The notes beneath the pieces were generated by a model. The model did no database searches. It worked only from the letters and a program-made list of their open reading frames with translations, and had not been told where the DNA came from. From assembly GCA_001567255.1 (NCBI GenBank), contig LNBW01000003.1, forward strand, positions 50,967-114,966: a stretch of DNA of 64,000 nucleotides, given 5' to 3'. The position numbers were made by a program, and so were the translations under genes. Shown here in pieces: positions 36,388-47,808 of this stretch; position 1 is the stretch's first letter; every line of letters begins with the position of its first letter. Source of the DNA: Bacteroidetes bacterium OLB9 (GTDB taxonomy: Bacteria; Bacteroidota; Bacteroidia; Chitinophagales; Saprospiraceae).

Positions 36388-37437
36388 ATGAACAATAGCA
36401 TAAAAACAGATATCAGACGACTGAGTCAAAGTGAAATCAAGAATTTTATATTGACTATAGGCCAACCAGGGTTTAGAGCTAAACAGATTTATGAATGGCT
36501 CTGGCAAAAAGGTGCGACTACTTTTGATGAGATGACCAATCTTCCTAAAGAATTGCGCATTTTACTATCCGATCATTTTATAATTCACACGATTCAATCT
36601 GATATCATCCAAAACAGTGAAGATGGTACAATAAAAACGCGATTTATTTTACATGATGGTAATAAAGTTGAATCCGTATTGATACCGGTACCTGCTGATC
36701 GTCGATACACTTTGTGTGTGTCCACTCAGGTAGGGTGCAGCCTGGCCTGTCAGTTTTGTGCAACTGGTCAAATGCGAAGGACGAGGAATTTAGATGCATC
36801 TGAAATTTATGATCAGTTTGTACAAGTCAATCAACAATGCCTTGATACGTTTGATCATCCGCTTACAAACGTGGTTTATATGGGTATGGGCGAGCCACTT
36901 TTAGCTTATTCCAGTACGATGGACAGTATCAAAATGCTGACTAGTCCAGAAGGTTTGAATATGTCACCCAAAAGAATTACGGTAAGTACAGCTGGAATTG
37001 TTAAAATGATCTACCGTATGGCTGATGAAGGAGTTAAGTTTAACCTGGCTATTTCATTGCATGCTGCTGATAATGAAAAGCGAAGCAAAATAATGCCAAT
37101 CAACAATACCAATAAACTGGAAGACTTGATAGATGCACTACAATATTTTTACCAAAAGACAGGGAATAAAATCAGCTTTGAGTATATTGCATTTAAGAAT
37201 TTTAACGACAGTCTGGAAGATGCTGAAAACCTGGTACAGTTGTGTAAACGATTTCCAGTAGTAGTCAATATCATTGAGTATAATCATGTTGCAGGCGTTC
37301 CTCTGGAAAAAGCTGATGATGACAAGATTAATAGATTTGCTTTGTATTTAAGACGCAACGAAATCATGTGTACGGTGCGTAGAAGTCGGGGCAAAGATAT
37401 AGACGCTGCGTGTGGACAATTAGCTAATAAAAATTAA
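36388..37437 (+). CDS. rlmN: 23S rRNA/tRNA adenine-C2 methyltransferase RlmN
   Basis: A 349-residue radical SAM enzyme that methylates A2503 of 23S rRNA and A37 of some tRNAs. The cluster motif is CSLACQFCATG (117-127); the C-terminal methyl-carrying Cys is in DIDAACGQL (about 341). MGMGEPLLAY is the SAM-binding loop. I chose ATG 36388 because the -7 element ends five bases upstream of it; the upstream ATG 36370 would lie before the transcription start. Single-gene unit. Confidence 0.95.
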   Translation: MNNSIKTDIRRLSQSEIKNFILTIGQPGFRAKQIYEWLWQKGATTFDEMTNLPKELRILLSDHFIIHTIQSDIIQNSEDGTIKTRFILHDGNKVESVLIPVPADRRYTLCVSTQVGCSLACQFCATGQMRRTRNLDASEIYDQFVQVNQQCLDTFDHPLTNVVYMGMGEPLLAYSSTMDSIKMLTSPEGLNMSPKRITVSTAGIVKMIYRMADEGVKFNLAISLHAADNEKRSKIMPINNTNKLEDLIDALQYFYQKTGNKISFEYIAFKNFNDSLEDAENLVQLCKRFPVVVNIIEYNHVAGVPLEKADDDKINRFALYLRRNEIMCTVRRSRGKDIDAACGQLANKN

Positions 37438-37803
37438 AATGCTGCAAAATTTTTATTGAGATCCGCATTAAAATAATCATGGATAGAGAACCTATTTTTG
37501 GTAAAAAAGGTGGATAAAACACTATTTTTTTTTCAAAATCTTAAAATATCTGCTGTTTTGTAAAGAAAAAAATGAAATCAATTAATAAAAAAGAGCTATG
37601 TATTAATAAATGTAGGCCAGTTAATTAATCAACATACAAAAAGCAAATATTTATATAAGTAATTGATATACAGTCATATATAAGTATTGTCCATACAATA
37701 AAAAACTCAAAAATTGTGGATAAAAACTTTTTATAAAAGCTACTCTCACATTGAATAATATCTATCTTTACACCGTCAATTTAATCCCGGACTCACAAAT
37801 TGT
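37438..37803. other. AT-rich intergenic region with DnaA-box-like sites
   Basis: No gene in 366 bases. TGTGGATAA at 37715-37723 is a perfect DnaA box (reverse of TTATCCACA), and GGTGGATAA at 37509-37517 matches eight of nine. Many A/T runs lie between. TATCTTTA at 37763-37770 may serve as a promoter for the TPR gene. Two boxes are too few to call an origin. Confidence 0.4.
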
Positions 37804-39206
37804 ATGGAAAACAAAATAAAACGAGATACAGCCTTTATTAATCTGGTTTCAGATTTTGAAAGCAGATTTGAGCAAGGAGAAGTTGGGTATCTGGAAGAAA
37901 AGATATTTTTCCAACTTATAGAATATTATGAAGACGAGTATTTATATGAGAAATCACTGGAAGTAGTTGACATTGCTTTACAGCAATATAAGTACAGGTC
38001 TGATTTTTACATCGTAAAAGCAAGATTACAACTCAATCTCAATAAAATTGATGCAGGTCTGGAGACGTTGAGAATAGCAGAGAATGTTGCACCGTTTGAG
38101 AGAGAAATTGGAATTTTAAAAGCAAGAGCTTATGCTTTCAAAAAGCAATTTGACCTTGCTCAGGAAATACTTCAAGATCTGAGTTTAGGAGCTACAAAGA
38201 GTGATTTTGTAGATATTCTCATCGCGGAGTCCTTTGTATATGAGCACATGAAAGACTTTGATGCAATGTACAATGCATTGGCTACAGCAGTTGCTCATGA
38301 CTGTAGAAATGAAGAAGCGATGGAAAGGATATGGATAAGTGTAGAGCTGTCCAGAAGGTATGAAGATAGTGTTGAGTTGCACAAGTCAATAATTAATAAC
38401 GATCCTTACAATTATCAGGCATGGTACAATCTGGGGCATGGTTATATTTGTATTGGAGAATACGAAAAGGCCATTGAAGCACTGGAATATTCCTTTATAG
38501 TAAATCCTGAATTTGAAAGTGCATATCTGGATTGTGCAGATATCTGCAGAGAAATAAGAAATTTTGAAAGGGCTCTTGAGATTTACGTAGAAGCAAACAC
38601 CAAATTGGACCCAATCATGAACTGATGGTTAATATTGCACAGTGTAATATTGAATTGAACAGAATTGGCGTAGCTAAGCAGTGGCTTTTGAAATCCATAA
38701 GGAGAGATAGCTATAACGACGAGGCATATTATCTGCTAGGCGAGTGTTATGCTAAGGATGGCATCTGGTATAATGCAATTAATGCGTACCACAAAGCTAT
38801 CGATATTGAGACGAGACGAGAAGAATATTATTTGGGACTTGCAAAAGCTTATGTAGCAGTAGAAGACTACAATAAAGCAACAATCAATTTTCAGAAAGCG
38901 ACTGAAACAGGCCCTGAAGAAACTTTATACTGGAGAGAGTATGCAAGTTTTTTAGTGAAACTGGGACTGTATGATGAAGCATTGCAGGTTTTGGATGAAG
39001 CGGATGAGCATACATATGGAACTGATCTGGTATATTGTAGAGCAGCAGCTCTCTATCTTTCAAAAGACAAAGAAGAATGTATGTTTTTGCTTGAAGATGC
39101 CTTGCCTGAGGATTACGCAAGTCATACTATCATTTTTGACCTTGCGCCTGAAATTAGACTAGACAAAGAAATCTGGGCTATGGTCAAATACTACAAAGAA
39201 GAATAA
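37804..39206 (+). CDS. Tetratricopeptide-repeat protein, probably one gene split by a lost base
   Basis: Two frames abut: 37804-38625 (273 residues, ends DPIMN) and 38625-39206 (193 residues, begins MVNIAQCNIE). Both are TPR arrays in the same register. Adding one A near 38611-38614 turns the junction into LDPNHELMVNIAQ, giving one protein of about 467 residues, a size I recall for cytoplasmic TPR proteins widespread in Bacteroidota. TPR units include YEKAIEALEYSFIVNPEFES and WYNAINAYHKAIDIETRREE. There is no signal peptide. The TGATG overlap could also be natural translational coupling of two genes; I favour a sequencing deletion. Confidence 0.75.
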
Positions 39207-39260
39207 TAAAGACCGTATTGATTCGGTTCTAAAGATTTACTCTTTTAATAACCAAGACTG

Positions 39261-39294
39261 AAGAGCATTCCTTGTAAAAGGGTGCTCTTTTTTT
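39261..39294 (+). terminator. Intrinsic terminator after the TPR gene
   Basis: AAGAGCATTCC pairs with GGGTGCTCTT, with two G-T wobbles, followed by seven T. It ends 39206-terminated transcription before pbpC. Confidence 0.75.
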
Positions 39295-39407
39295 ATGACG
39301 TTGTGTCCAATTATTGATAATTTCAATATCTTTGATTTGTAAATAGTTATGATTTTTATTGGCCTTAAACAAAGTAAAGGTTGAACAATAGACATGAAAT
39401 GGTGTGA

Positions 39408-41717
39408 ATGATGTGGCGCAGAGTGCATAAATACCGAAGGTTGATATTTATAATCGCAGGACTCATAGTGTTGTGGCTTTTTATGCCTATACCTGATTAT
39501 AAACCGGCGTTCAGTAAACAATTGTACGCTCGTGACAATAGATTATTATCTGCTAATGTTTCATCAGAGCAGCAGTGGTGTTTTCCACTAGATGAAGCAT
39601 TGCCAGAAGCACTCAAAGCAAGTATCATCCTTTACGAAGATGAATATTTTTATTGGCATCCTGGTGTTAACCCTATTTCGGCTGTTAAAGCCGCCATCCA
39701 AAACTATAAAGCAGGCCGAATTGTACGTGGTGCTAGTACCATTCCTATGCAAATCATGAGGATTAAAAACAGACACAGCCAGCGAACATTGCTGAATAAA
39801 ATATGGGAAACAATATCTGCTCTTAAATATCGGATGTTTTACAACTCATCGCACATTTTGAAAGAGTGGTGTGAAATAGCTCCATTTGGAGGTAATGTCA
39901 TTGGAGTCAAAGCTGCGGCTCTTAAGTATTTTCATAGGCCAATGGATAAATTATCTTGGGCTGAATATGCCTTGCTCGCCGTTATGCCTAATGCGCCTAC
40001 CTTTGCAAATTTGAAGCGCAATAGAGCTGAGCTCAAAAGGAAAAGAGACTTTCTTCTTCGTAAACTGCACGATAAAGGATATTTTGATGCATCAGAGCTG
40101 GGGCTTTATTTAGGCGAGGAATTACCTACATTTACCGGAGAAATTCCTCAATATGGTTACCATTTATTAAAATACCTCTCTAAAGAATATAGTGATCAAT
40201 CAGTGTATTATACGACAGTTGATTATGACATACAACTACGAACACAGGAATTGCTGGAGAGAGAATCCTCATTTCTTCAAGCTGATGATATTAATAACCT
40301 GGCTGCTGTAATTCTGGATGTAGAGTCTAATCAACTCATCGCCTATCATGGCAATGTTCGTTCAAAAAGTGGTAAATTTTCCTACGTTGACGTAGCACAG
40401 GCGCCCCGAAGTTACGGTAGTTTGTTGAAGCCTATTTTATTTGCCCATGTTTTGGATATTGGCGAATTATTACCTCAGGAGATGATTGCTGATATTCCGA
40501 CAGTGATAGGTGATTTTCAACCTGAAAATTTTGACAAGAAATTTAGAGGAGCAGTTTCTTTTAGTGATATGCTTATTCAATCACTCAATGTTCCTGCTGT
40601 CAGAGTGCTCAATACTACAGGGTTGCAAAGTTTTTATGATAGGATAAGCCGTTTACAAGTTGCCTATTTGAATAAAGGTGCAGATCATTATGGACTAAGT
40701 ATAATTTTAGGAGGTGGAGAGTCTTCATTGTGGGACTTAACACGGCTTTATAAAGGAATGGCAAGAAATTATGCCGGATATTCTACGCCATTTGATAAGG
40801 TTAAGATTCTAAAGGATGAAGTCCATCATAAAACACTTTCTGAGGTTACTTTTTCTGCATTTTCTATCCATCACACGGTCAACACTATGGCCGATCTCAC
40901 ACGTCCGCGGGAGGAAAAATCATGGGATCTTTATGGAACAGATTATAAAGTGGCCTGGAAGACAGGCACGAGTTATGGTCATCGAGATTCGTGGGCTATA
41001 GGTTTCAATGGGAAGTATGCGGTAGGAGTATGGGTAGGTAATGAAACTGGTGAGGGACGATTTGGACTAACAGGTATAAGTAAAGCTGCACCAGTGATGT
41101 TTAAGTTGTTTAATGTACTTCCGGATAACCATTGGTTTGGACGACCGCCAGCTTATTCTGATCATGAAATTATAAGGATTTGTAGCCATTCTGGAAAGAT
41201 AGCTGGGCCATTGTGTAATCAAACTAAAGTGATGGACGTATCTAAAATGTCTTATCGATATGTACCTTGTACATGGCATAAAGTGGTCGGATTAGATGCG
41301 CAAGGTCTAGCGCTGTCTGAAGACTGTCTAAGCAACGCAGTCAAATTGGATACCTTTTTCACTTTGCCCCCGTACATGGAGTATTATTATAAACAGGCGC
41401 ATATCAATTATAGGATTATTCCTGCTTTTAGTCCAGCCTGTTCAAGAGGAGAACAGCCGCTTAAGATTATTTACCCAAATCAAGGAGTCAAGGTGTTTTT
41501 GCCCAAAGAATCAGTATCAAAGCAACAAGACATTGTGATGAAAGCCTATCATCGTGATGATAAAGCCGTACTCTACTGGTTTGTAAATGATCAATATATA
41601 GGCACGACGAATAATGGACATCATGAAATGCTATTCAAAAGTAAAAAAGGTCATTATCAATTATACATTACCGATCAGAATGGTCATAATGAGTCTGTCA
41701 AATTTGACATCATCTGA
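39408..41717 (+). CDS. pbpC: Penicillin-binding protein 1C
   Basis: A 769-residue bifunctional peptidoglycan synthase. A membrane helix (about 11-28) is followed by a GT51 glycosyltransferase domain (catalytic Glu in [25 protein letters not shown]), then a transpeptidase domain with SxxK in RSYGSLLKP, SxN in SLNVPAVR and KTG in [11 protein letters not shown]. The C-terminal BiPBP_C domain (about 680-769) marks the 1C class. Two ATG codons open the gene (MMW). The stop codon overlaps the end of the convergent mutase gene by 8 bases. Confidence 0.93.
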   Translation: MMWRRVHKYRRLIFIIAGLIVLWLFMPIPDYKPAFSKQLYARDNRLLSANVSSEQQWCFPLDEALPEALKASIILYEDEYFYWHPGVNPISAVKAAIQNYKAGRIVRGASTIPMQIMRIKNRHSQRTLLNKIWETISALKYRMFYNSSHILKEWCEIAPFGGNVIGVKAAALKYFHRPMDKLSWAEYALLAVMPNAPTFANLKRNRAELKRKRDFLLRKLHDKGYFDASELGLYLGEELPTFTGEIPQYGYHLLKYLSKEYSDQSVYYTTVDYDIQLRTQELLERESSFLQADDINNLAAVILDVESNQLIAYHGNVRSKSGKFSYVDVAQAPRSYGSLLKPILFAHVLDIGELLPQEMIADIPTVIGDFQPENFDKKFRGAVSFSDMLIQSLNVPAVRVLNTTGLQSFYDRISRLQVAYLNKGADHYGLSIILGGGESSLWDLTRLYKGMARNYAGYSTPFDKVKILKDEVHHKTLSEVTFSAFSIHHTVNTMADLTRPREEKSWDLYGTDYKVAWKTGTSYGHRDSWAIGFNGKYAVGVWVGNETGEGRFGLTGISKAAPVMFKLFNVLPDNHWFGRPPAYSDHEIIRICSHSGKIAGPLCNQTKVMDVSKMSYRYVPCTWHKVVGLDAQGLALSEDCLSNAVKLDTFFTLPPYMEYYYKQAHINYRIIPAFSPACSRGEQPLKIIYPNQGVKVFLPKESVSKQQDIVMKAYHRDDKAVLYWFVNDQYIGTTNNGHHEMLFKSKKGHYQLYITDQNGHNESVKFDII

Positions 41718-43782
41718 TATTGTCAATCATGATCTTAAGAATGTCAATCGCGGCTTCTGCTATGATCGTACCCGGACCAAATACAGCGGCAACACCAGCA
41801 TCAAATAAAAACTGATAGTCTTGTGGAGGAATGACGCCTCCTGCCACCACTAGAATATCTTCTCGACCAATGGTTTTCAGTGCTTCTATCGTTTGTGGAA
41901 CGAGCGTCTTGTGACCTGCTGCCAGGGAAGATATGCCCAGGATATGTACATCGTTTTCGGCTGCTTGACGAACAGCTTCCTCAGGGGTCTGGAATAATGG
42001 CCCCATATCTACATCAAAACCTAAATCTGCAAAACTGGTAGCAATGACTTTAGCTCCTCTGTCATGGCCGTCCTGACCTAGTTTCGCTACCATGATTCGG
42101 GGTCGCCTTCCTTCTAGCTCAGCAAATTGATCGGATAGCTGACGGGCTTCCTTAAATTTGTCATTCATACTTATTTCTTTTGCATAAACGCCTGTAATAG
42201 TCTTATTGGTGGCAGTGAATCGACCAAAAACTTTTTCCATTGCCATGGATATTTCACCCAGTGTGGCGCGTATTCTGGCTGCATTTACTGCTGCTTCGAG
42301 TAGGTTGCCTTCACCTGATTCTGCCACCTTTGTGATGTAGTTCAGTGCTGTATCTACCGCAGTTTGATCACGCGTAGCTTTTACTTTAGTGATGGCATCA
42401 ATTTGCTCTTTTCTTACAGAGGTGTTATCCACGACGAGGATATCCAGATCTGGTTCATTATTGCGCTGATTGAAGTTGACGCCGGTGATGAGTTCTGATC
42501 GACTGTCTATTCTAGCTTGCTTGGCGGCAGCAGCTTCTTCTATTCTCATTTTAGGAATACCGGCTTCAATCGCCGCAGCCATTCCACCCAGTGCTTCAAC
42601 TTCACAGATATGCTCCCACGCTTTATCAGCTAGATCTGCCGTTAGAGATTCTACATAATAAGAGCCACCCATTGGGTCTATCGCTGAGGTAATACGAGTC
42701 TCAGACTGTAAATACTTTTGAGTATCACGCGCTATTTTAGCAGATGCATCGGTTGGTAGTGCGATGGCTTCGTCCAGTGAGTTAGTATGCAGAGACTGTG
42801 TGCCACCAAATACAGCAGACAATGCTTCAATACAAGTTCTAGCAATATTGTTGTAAGGATCCTGAGCCGTAAGGCTGTAACCTGAAGTCTGGCAGTGTGT
42901 TCGAAGCGCCATTGACTTATCACTTTTAGCTCCAAATTCTTTAACTATCTTCGCCCAGAGCAATCTGCCTGCACGCATTTTGGCTATTTCCATAAAAAAT
43001 TCATACCTATGCCCCAAAAAAGAAAATCGGGATACAAACTCATCAATATCCAGACCTGCTTTTTGTCCGGCTCTAATATATTCCATTCCATCTGCTATTG
43101 TATAGGCCAGTTCCAGATCTGCAGGTGCACCGGCCTCGTGCATGTGGTATCCGCTGATGGAAATGCTGTTGAATTTTGGCATATGAACGGCAGTAAATCT
43201 GAAGATGTCTGAAATAATCCTCATGGATGGTCCCGGAGGGTAGATATAAGTGTTCCTGACCATAAATTCCTTCAAAATATCATTTTGGATAGTACCTGTA
43301 AGCTTTTCCATCGAGACACCTTGCTCTTCTGCAGCTATGATGAAAAACGCCATCACAGGGATGACAGCACCATTCATAGTCATAGATACGGACATCTCAT
43401 CAAGAGGTATTCCATCAAAGAGTACTTTCATGTCTTCGACAGTATCAATAGCAACACCTGCCATACCTACATCTCCTGCTACACGTGGATGATCTGAGTC
43501 ATATCCTCGGTGTGTAGCCAGATCAAAAGCAACAGAAAGACCTTTTTGACCTGCGGCCAGATTTCTACGGTAGAAAGCATTACTGTCCTTTGCCGTTGAG
43601 AATCCGGAATATTGTCGTATTGTCCAAGGTGAAACGACATACATGGTGCTGTACGGTCCACGTAGAAAAGGTGGTGTGCCGGACTGAAATCCCAAGTGAC
43701 GACAAGTTTTCAAATCTTCGAGAACATATCTTTTTTTTAGTTGGATTCCTTCAGGTGTAGCAGGATTATTTTGAGTGTTCAT
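41710..43782 (-). CDS. scpA: Methylmalonyl-CoA mutase
   Basis: A 690-residue protein, near the length of the catalytic subunit. The TIM barrel (about 45-430) contains [20 protein letters not shown] and the substrate loops; the B12-binding domain (about 555-690) has the lower-ligand motif DGHDRG at about 572 and [13 protein letters not shown]. It interconverts methylmalonyl-CoA and succinyl-CoA for propionate or odd-chain metabolism. No small-subunit gene or MeaB chaperone lies beside it, so it may be a homodimeric form or pair with a subunit encoded elsewhere. The symbol scpA is used loosely; mutB is the alternative. Confidence 0.93.
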   Translation of the reverse strand: MNTQNNPATPEGIQLKKRYVLEDLKTCRHLGFQSGTPPFLRGPYSTMYVVSPWTIRQYSGFSTAKDSNAFYRRNLAAGQKGLSVAFDLATHRGYDSDHPRVAGDVGMAGVAIDTVEDMKVLFDGIPLDEMSVSMTMNGAVIPVMAFFIIAAEEQGVSMEKLTGTIQNDILKEFMVRNTYIYPPGPSMRIISDIFRFTAVHMPKFNSISISGYHMHEAGAPADLELAYTIADGMEYIRAGQKAGLDIDEFVSRFSFLGHRYEFFMEIAKMRAGRLLWAKIVKEFGAKSDKSMALRTHCQTSGYSLTAQDPYNNIARTCIEALSAVFGGTQSLHTNSLDEAIALPTDASAKIARDTQKYLQSETRITSAIDPMGGSYYVESLTADLADKAWEHICEVEALGGMAAAIEAGIPKMRIEEAAAAKQARIDSRSELITGVNFNQRNNEPDLDILVVDNTSVRKEQIDAITKVKATRDQTAVDTALNYITKVAESGEGNLLEAAVNAARIRATLGEISMAMEKVFGRFTATNKTITGVYAKEISMNDKFKEARQLSDQFAELEGRRPRIMVAKLGQDGHDRGAKVIATSFADLGFDVDMGPLFQTPEEAVRQAAENDVHILGISSLAAGHKTLVPQTIEALKTIGREDILVVAGGVIPPQDYQFLFDAGVAAVFGPGTIIAEAAIDILKIMIDNIR

Positions 43783-43887
43783 TCTCTATTATTTCTCTAT
43801 GTAAAACATATAATCAACTTGTAAAGTTAGTAAGATGAACCCGATTAACAAATTATGCATCAATGAATTTGATTGGATTTTATTTTC

Positions 43888-43895
43888 TAATTTTG
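43888..43895 (+). promoter_or_regulatory. -7 promoter element of the ABC-F gene
   Basis: TAATTTTG matches TAnnTTTG, 24 bases before the ATG at 43920; a TTG at 43869-43871 gives a 16-base spacer, one less than usual. Confidence 0.45.
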
Positions 43896-43919
43896 CATGA
43901 TTAAAAATTTATAAATAAT

Positions 43920-45773
43920 ATGCAGTATCTTTTGCTGGAGAATGTAACCCGTTCTTACGGGGATAAAGTCTTATTTAAGGACATCAATTTATCTATCAGC
44001 AAGGGAGATAAAATTGCTTTAGTAGCCAAAAATGGCAGTGGCAAGACTACACTTCTGAAAGTAATAGGTGGAGAGGAAGGTTCTGATGGTGAAAATGCCA
44101 GAATCACCATATCAAAGGAGATAAGAACAGCTATCTTAAAGCAAGATCCCGAGTTTAATCCCAATGATACCGTACTCGAAGCCGTATTTGACACTGACAA
44201 TGAAGCCATTGTAGCTGTAAGAGATTATGAAAAAGCACTCAATGCAAAGGATGAGGCACTTATGCAAAAATGTATGATGCGTATAGAAGATCTTAAAGCT
44301 TGGGATATTGAAGCCAGAATTCATGAAATCCTTGACAAACTTCTGCTGACCGAATTGAATCAAAAAACAGGAAATATGTCCGGTGGTCAGCGAAAACGAC
44401 TGGCTTTGGCTAAAATACTCATCGAAGAACCAGATTTTTTAATTCTGGACGAGCCCACTAACCACTTGGATATAGAAATGATAGAATGGTTGGAGAACTA
44501 TCTTCAACAGCCTAATCTGACGGTCTTTATGGTAACTCACGATCGTTATTTTCTGGAAAGGGTCTGTAATGAAATACTCGAACTCGATGCAGGTGTCTTA
44601 TATACTTATCGTGGTAATTACTCGCAGTATCTGGAAAAAAGAGAAACTAGACTACAGAATGATGCAGTCAACTTAGAGAAGACCAAAAAACTCTTTGCTA
44701 AAGAACTGGAATGGATGCGACGACAACCACAAGCACGAGGAACCAAAGCAAAATCCAGGATTGATGATTTTTATGAAATCAAAGAAAAAGCACACACTAA
44801 AACTGACAACAATGAGCTGAAGATCAATATTGCAGCGTCACGCTTGGGTTCTAAAATACTGGAAGCACATGCAATAGTTAAAAACTATGGAGATAAGAGA
44901 ATCCTTGAGGGCTTTTCATACAAGTTTAAAAAAGGTGAAAGAATAGGAATTGTAGGGCCAAATGGGGTAGGTAAATCTACTTTTTTGAAGATATTGACTC
45001 AGCAAATTGCTCCTGATGGCGGCAAAATTGTTGTAGGCGACACTACGATATTTGGGTACTATACCCAGGATGGACTCAATGTGTCAGATGATAAAATGGT
45101 CATTGATGTTGTCCGAGACATAGCTGAGTATATACCACTGGATAAAGGAATGAAACTGTCAGCAGAGTCTCTTCTGGAACGCTTTCTGTTTCCGCGTTCT
45201 CAACAGCGTGTTTTGGTGTCACAGTTGAGTGGAGGCGAGAAAAGGAGACTGTATTTACTTACAATTCTAATGAAAAATCCTAATTTCCTGATTCTGGACG
45301 AGCCTACTAACGACCTAGATATCATCACGCTCAATGTACTGGAAGATTATCTGATGGATTTTCCAGGGTGTCTCATTGTTGTGACCCACGACCGATACTT
45401 TATGGATAAGCTAGTGGACCATCTTTTTGTCTTGGAGGGTGATGGTAAAATCAGAGATTACAATGGCACTTATTCTGAGTATCGTGAGGAAAAGAAGCAG
45501 GAAACCATAGAAGAAAGAGAGGCCGTAAAAGTAGTTGAATCCACAGCAGAAGCATCTAAAGGTAGAGCTACGTATGAACAAAGAAAGGACTTTGCTCGGC
45601 TGGAAAAGGAGATTCAAAAGCTAGAGGAAAAAAAAGCTACAATCACTGAGCAGTTTAATGATTCGGAATTGAGTCCTGAAAAAATATTGGAATTGTCAAA
45701 AACACTTGAAGAGATCAATGATCAGCTTGCAGAAAAAGAAGAAAGATGGTTTGAATTGTCGGAAATGATGTAA
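43920..45773 (+). CDS. ABC-F family ATPase (Uup-like)
   Basis: A 617-residue protein with two ABC domains and no membrane segments. The first has AKNGSGKTTLLK, MSGGQRKRL and LILDEPTNHLDIEM; the second GPNGVGKSTFLK, LSGGEKRRLYLL and LILDEPTNDLDIITL. A linker with charged helices joins them and the C-terminus (about 540-617) is a coiled coil, as in Uup. ABC-F proteins bind ribosomes in translation or antibiotic protection; the Uup class is linked to ribosome and DNA stability. Which subgroup applies is inferred from the C-terminal coiled coil. No resistance context is present. Confidence 0.92.
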   Translation: MQYLLLENVTRSYGDKVLFKDINLSISKGDKIALVAKNGSGKTTLLKVIGGEEGSDGENARITISKEIRTAILKQDPEFNPNDTVLEAVFDTDNEAIVAVRDYEKALNAKDEALMQKCMMRIEDLKAWDIEARIHEILDKLLLTELNQKTGNMSGGQRKRLALAKILIEEPDFLILDEPTNHLDIEMIEWLENYLQQPNLTVFMVTHDRYFLERVCNEILELDAGVLYTYRGNYSQYLEKRETRLQNDAVNLEKTKKLFAKELEWMRRQPQARGTKAKSRIDDFYEIKEKAHTKTDNNELKINIAASRLGSKILEAHAIVKNYGDKRILEGFSYKFKKGERIGIVGPNGVGKSTFLKILTQQIAPDGGKIVVGDTTIFGYYTQDGLNVSDDKMVIDVVRDIAEYIPLDKGMKLSAESLLERFLFPRSQQRVLVSQLSGGEKRRLYLLTILMKNPNFLILDEPTNDLDIITLNVLEDYLMDFPGCLIVVTHDRYFMDKLVDHLFVLEGDGKIRDYNGTYSEYREEKKQETIEEREAVKVVESTAEASKGRATYEQRKDFARLEKEIQKLEEKKATITEQFNDSELSPEKILELSKTLEEINDQLAEKEERWFELSEMM

Positions 45774-45806
45774 TCAGACTACTTTTATATATGTGTCTTT
45801 ATTTTG

Positions 45807-45814
45807 TATCTTTG
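45807..45814 (+). promoter_or_regulatory. -7 promoter element of thrS
   Basis: TATCTTTG, a perfect TAnnTTTG, 23 bases before the thrS ATG. No TTG is found at the usual -33 distance. Confidence 0.5.
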
Positions 45815-45837
45815 CGGTCTCAAATTTTTAATATTCA

Positions 45838-47769
45838 ATGCAAAAGATAAATATTACCCTTGCTGATGGTAGTATCAGACAATATGATCATGGAGTGACA
45901 GCAATGGATGTAGCCCTGTCCATAAGTGAAGGACTGGCTAGAAATGTACTGTCTGCCTCTGTAGATGGCGAAATTTGGGACGCTAGTCGTCCTATTGAGA
46001 AGGATGCTTCGGTTCGTCTTTTTACATGGAATGATAAGGAAGGTAAAGCCACTTTTTGGCATTCGTCAGCGCACTTGATGGCAGAAGCGCTAGAAGCATT
46101 GTATCCCGGTATTAAGTTTGGAATCGGCCCAGCCATAGAGAGTGGGTTTTACTACGATGTAGATACTGGATCTGTAACCTTGACACCGGAAGATTTTCCT
46201 AAGATTGAACAAAAAATGCTGGAGCTAGCTAGGAATAAAAGTGCTTATGTTAGAAAGAAAGTGTCTAAGGCAGATGCAATAAAATATTTTACCGATAAGG
46301 GTGATGAGTATAAATTAGAATTGATTGATGGCCTAGAAGATGGTCAAATCACTTTCTATACTCAGGGCAATTTTACGGATCTATGCCGCGGGCCACACAT
46401 TCCAGACACCTCACCAATCAAAGCTACCAAAATACTTAATTTGGCAGGTGCCTATTGGCGTGGTGATGAAAAGCGTAAGCAATTGACCCGAATTTATGCT
46501 ATCACCTTCCCCAAGGCTAAAGAGCTTACTGATTATCTAGAGATGATTGAAGAGGCTAAGAAGCGAGACCACAGAAAACTTGGTGCAGAGTTAGAACTCT
46601 TTATGTTTTCAGAGAAGGTAGGGCAAGGTTTACCTATGTGGTTGCCAAAGGGTACACAACTCAGAGAGCGCTTGCAGAATTATCTACGAGCTGAGCAGGA
46701 AAAGATGGGCTACCAGATGGTCGTAACACCACATATCGGTGCCAAGGCGCTTTACGTTACTTCAGGCCACTACGCTAAGTACGGTGCAGATAGTTTCCAG
46801 CCAATCAAAACCCCGAAAGAAGGAGAAGAGTTCTTGTTGAAGCCGATGAACTGCCCACATCACTGCGAGATTTTTGCAGTTCGTCCCCGATCTTACAAAG
46901 AATTACCACTTAGGATCGGTGAGTTCGGTACAGTATATAGGTATGAGCAGAGTGGTGAGCTGCACGGACTCTCAAGAGTTCGAGGATTTACACAGGACGA
47001 TGCTCACATTTTCTGTACAAAAGATCAAGTTAAAGGAGAATTTCTTCAGGTACTTGCATTGACCACCAAGGTGATCAAGAAGATGGGATTTGAGAATTTT
47101 ACAGCACAAATATCACTGAGAGATCCAGAAAATCCTGATAAATACATAGGTTCTGATGAAAACTGGCAAGCTGCAGAACAAGGAATTATCGATGCAGTCA
47201 GTGAGTTTGATATAGAGACGGTAACAGAATATGGTGAGGCTGCTTTTTATGGGCCAAAGCTAGATTTTATGATTAAAGATGCACTGGGCAGATCGTGGCA
47301 GCTAGGCACCATTCAAGTGGATTACAACTTACCGGAGAGGTTTGAACTGGAGTATATTGGCGCTGATAATCAGGCGCATAGACCAGTGATGATACATAGA
47401 GCTCCGTTTGGTTCAATGGAACGATTCATCAGTATTCTTATTGAACATACTGCTGGTAAATTCCCATTATGGCTCACACCGGATCAGTATGCGATATTAC
47501 CCATCTCTGACAGATTGATTCCATACAGCGAAAAAATTAAAAGCATACTAGGTCAGCATGATATCCGAGGATTCATTGACGACAGAACTGAATCTATTGG
47601 CAGAAAAATACGTGATGCGGAATTAAAGAGAGTGCCTCTGATGCTTATCGTAGGAGATAAAGAAGCCGAAAATAACCAAGTTTCTGTACGCCGTCAGAGC
47701 CATGGTGACATAGGAAGTATGAGTATTAATGAATTCATCAGTTATTTTGAACAACTGCTGGAAGAATAA
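45838..47769 (+). CDS. thrS: Threonyl-tRNA synthetase
   Basis: A 643-residue class II synthetase, normal length. The order is TGS domain (1-60), editing domain with [11 protein letters not shown] (zinc/editing His pair), catalytic core with the conserved zinc site [10 protein letters not shown] and [12 protein letters not shown], and the C-terminal anticodon-binding domain (about 540-643, [16 protein letters not shown]). It attaches threonine to tRNA-Thr. The frame is intact with its own promoter. Confidence 0.97.
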   Translation: MQKINITLADGSIRQYDHGVTAMDVALSISEGLARNVLSASVDGEIWDASRPIEKDASVRLFTWNDKEGKATFWHSSAHLMAEALEALYPGIKFGIGPAIESGFYYDVDTGSVTLTPEDFPKIEQKMLELARNKSAYVRKKVSKADAIKYFTDKGDEYKLELIDGLEDGQITFYTQGNFTDLCRGPHIPDTSPIKATKILNLAGAYWRGDEKRKQLTRIYAITFPKAKELTDYLEMIEEAKKRDHRKLGAELELFMFSEKVGQGLPMWLPKGTQLRERLQNYLRAEQEKMGYQMVVTPHIGAKALYVTSGHYAKYGADSFQPIKTPKEGEEFLLKPMNCPHHCEIFAVRPRSYKELPLRIGEFGTVYRYEQSGELHGLSRVRGFTQDDAHIFCTKDQVKGEFLQVLALTTKVIKKMGFENFTAQISLRDPENPDKYIGSDENWQAAEQGIIDAVSEFDIETVTEYGEAAFYGPKLDFMIKDALGRSWQLGTIQVDYNLPERFELEYIGADNQAHRPVMIHRAPFGSMERFISILIEHTAGKFPLWLTPDQYAILPISDRLIPYSEKIKSILGQHDIRGFIDDRTESIGRKIRDAELKRVPLMLIVGDKEAENNQVSVRRQSHGDIGSMSINEFISYFEQLLEE

Positions 47770-47808
47770 TATTCCATTATAATTTTAAAGGTAAAACCAT
47801 GTGTTTTA

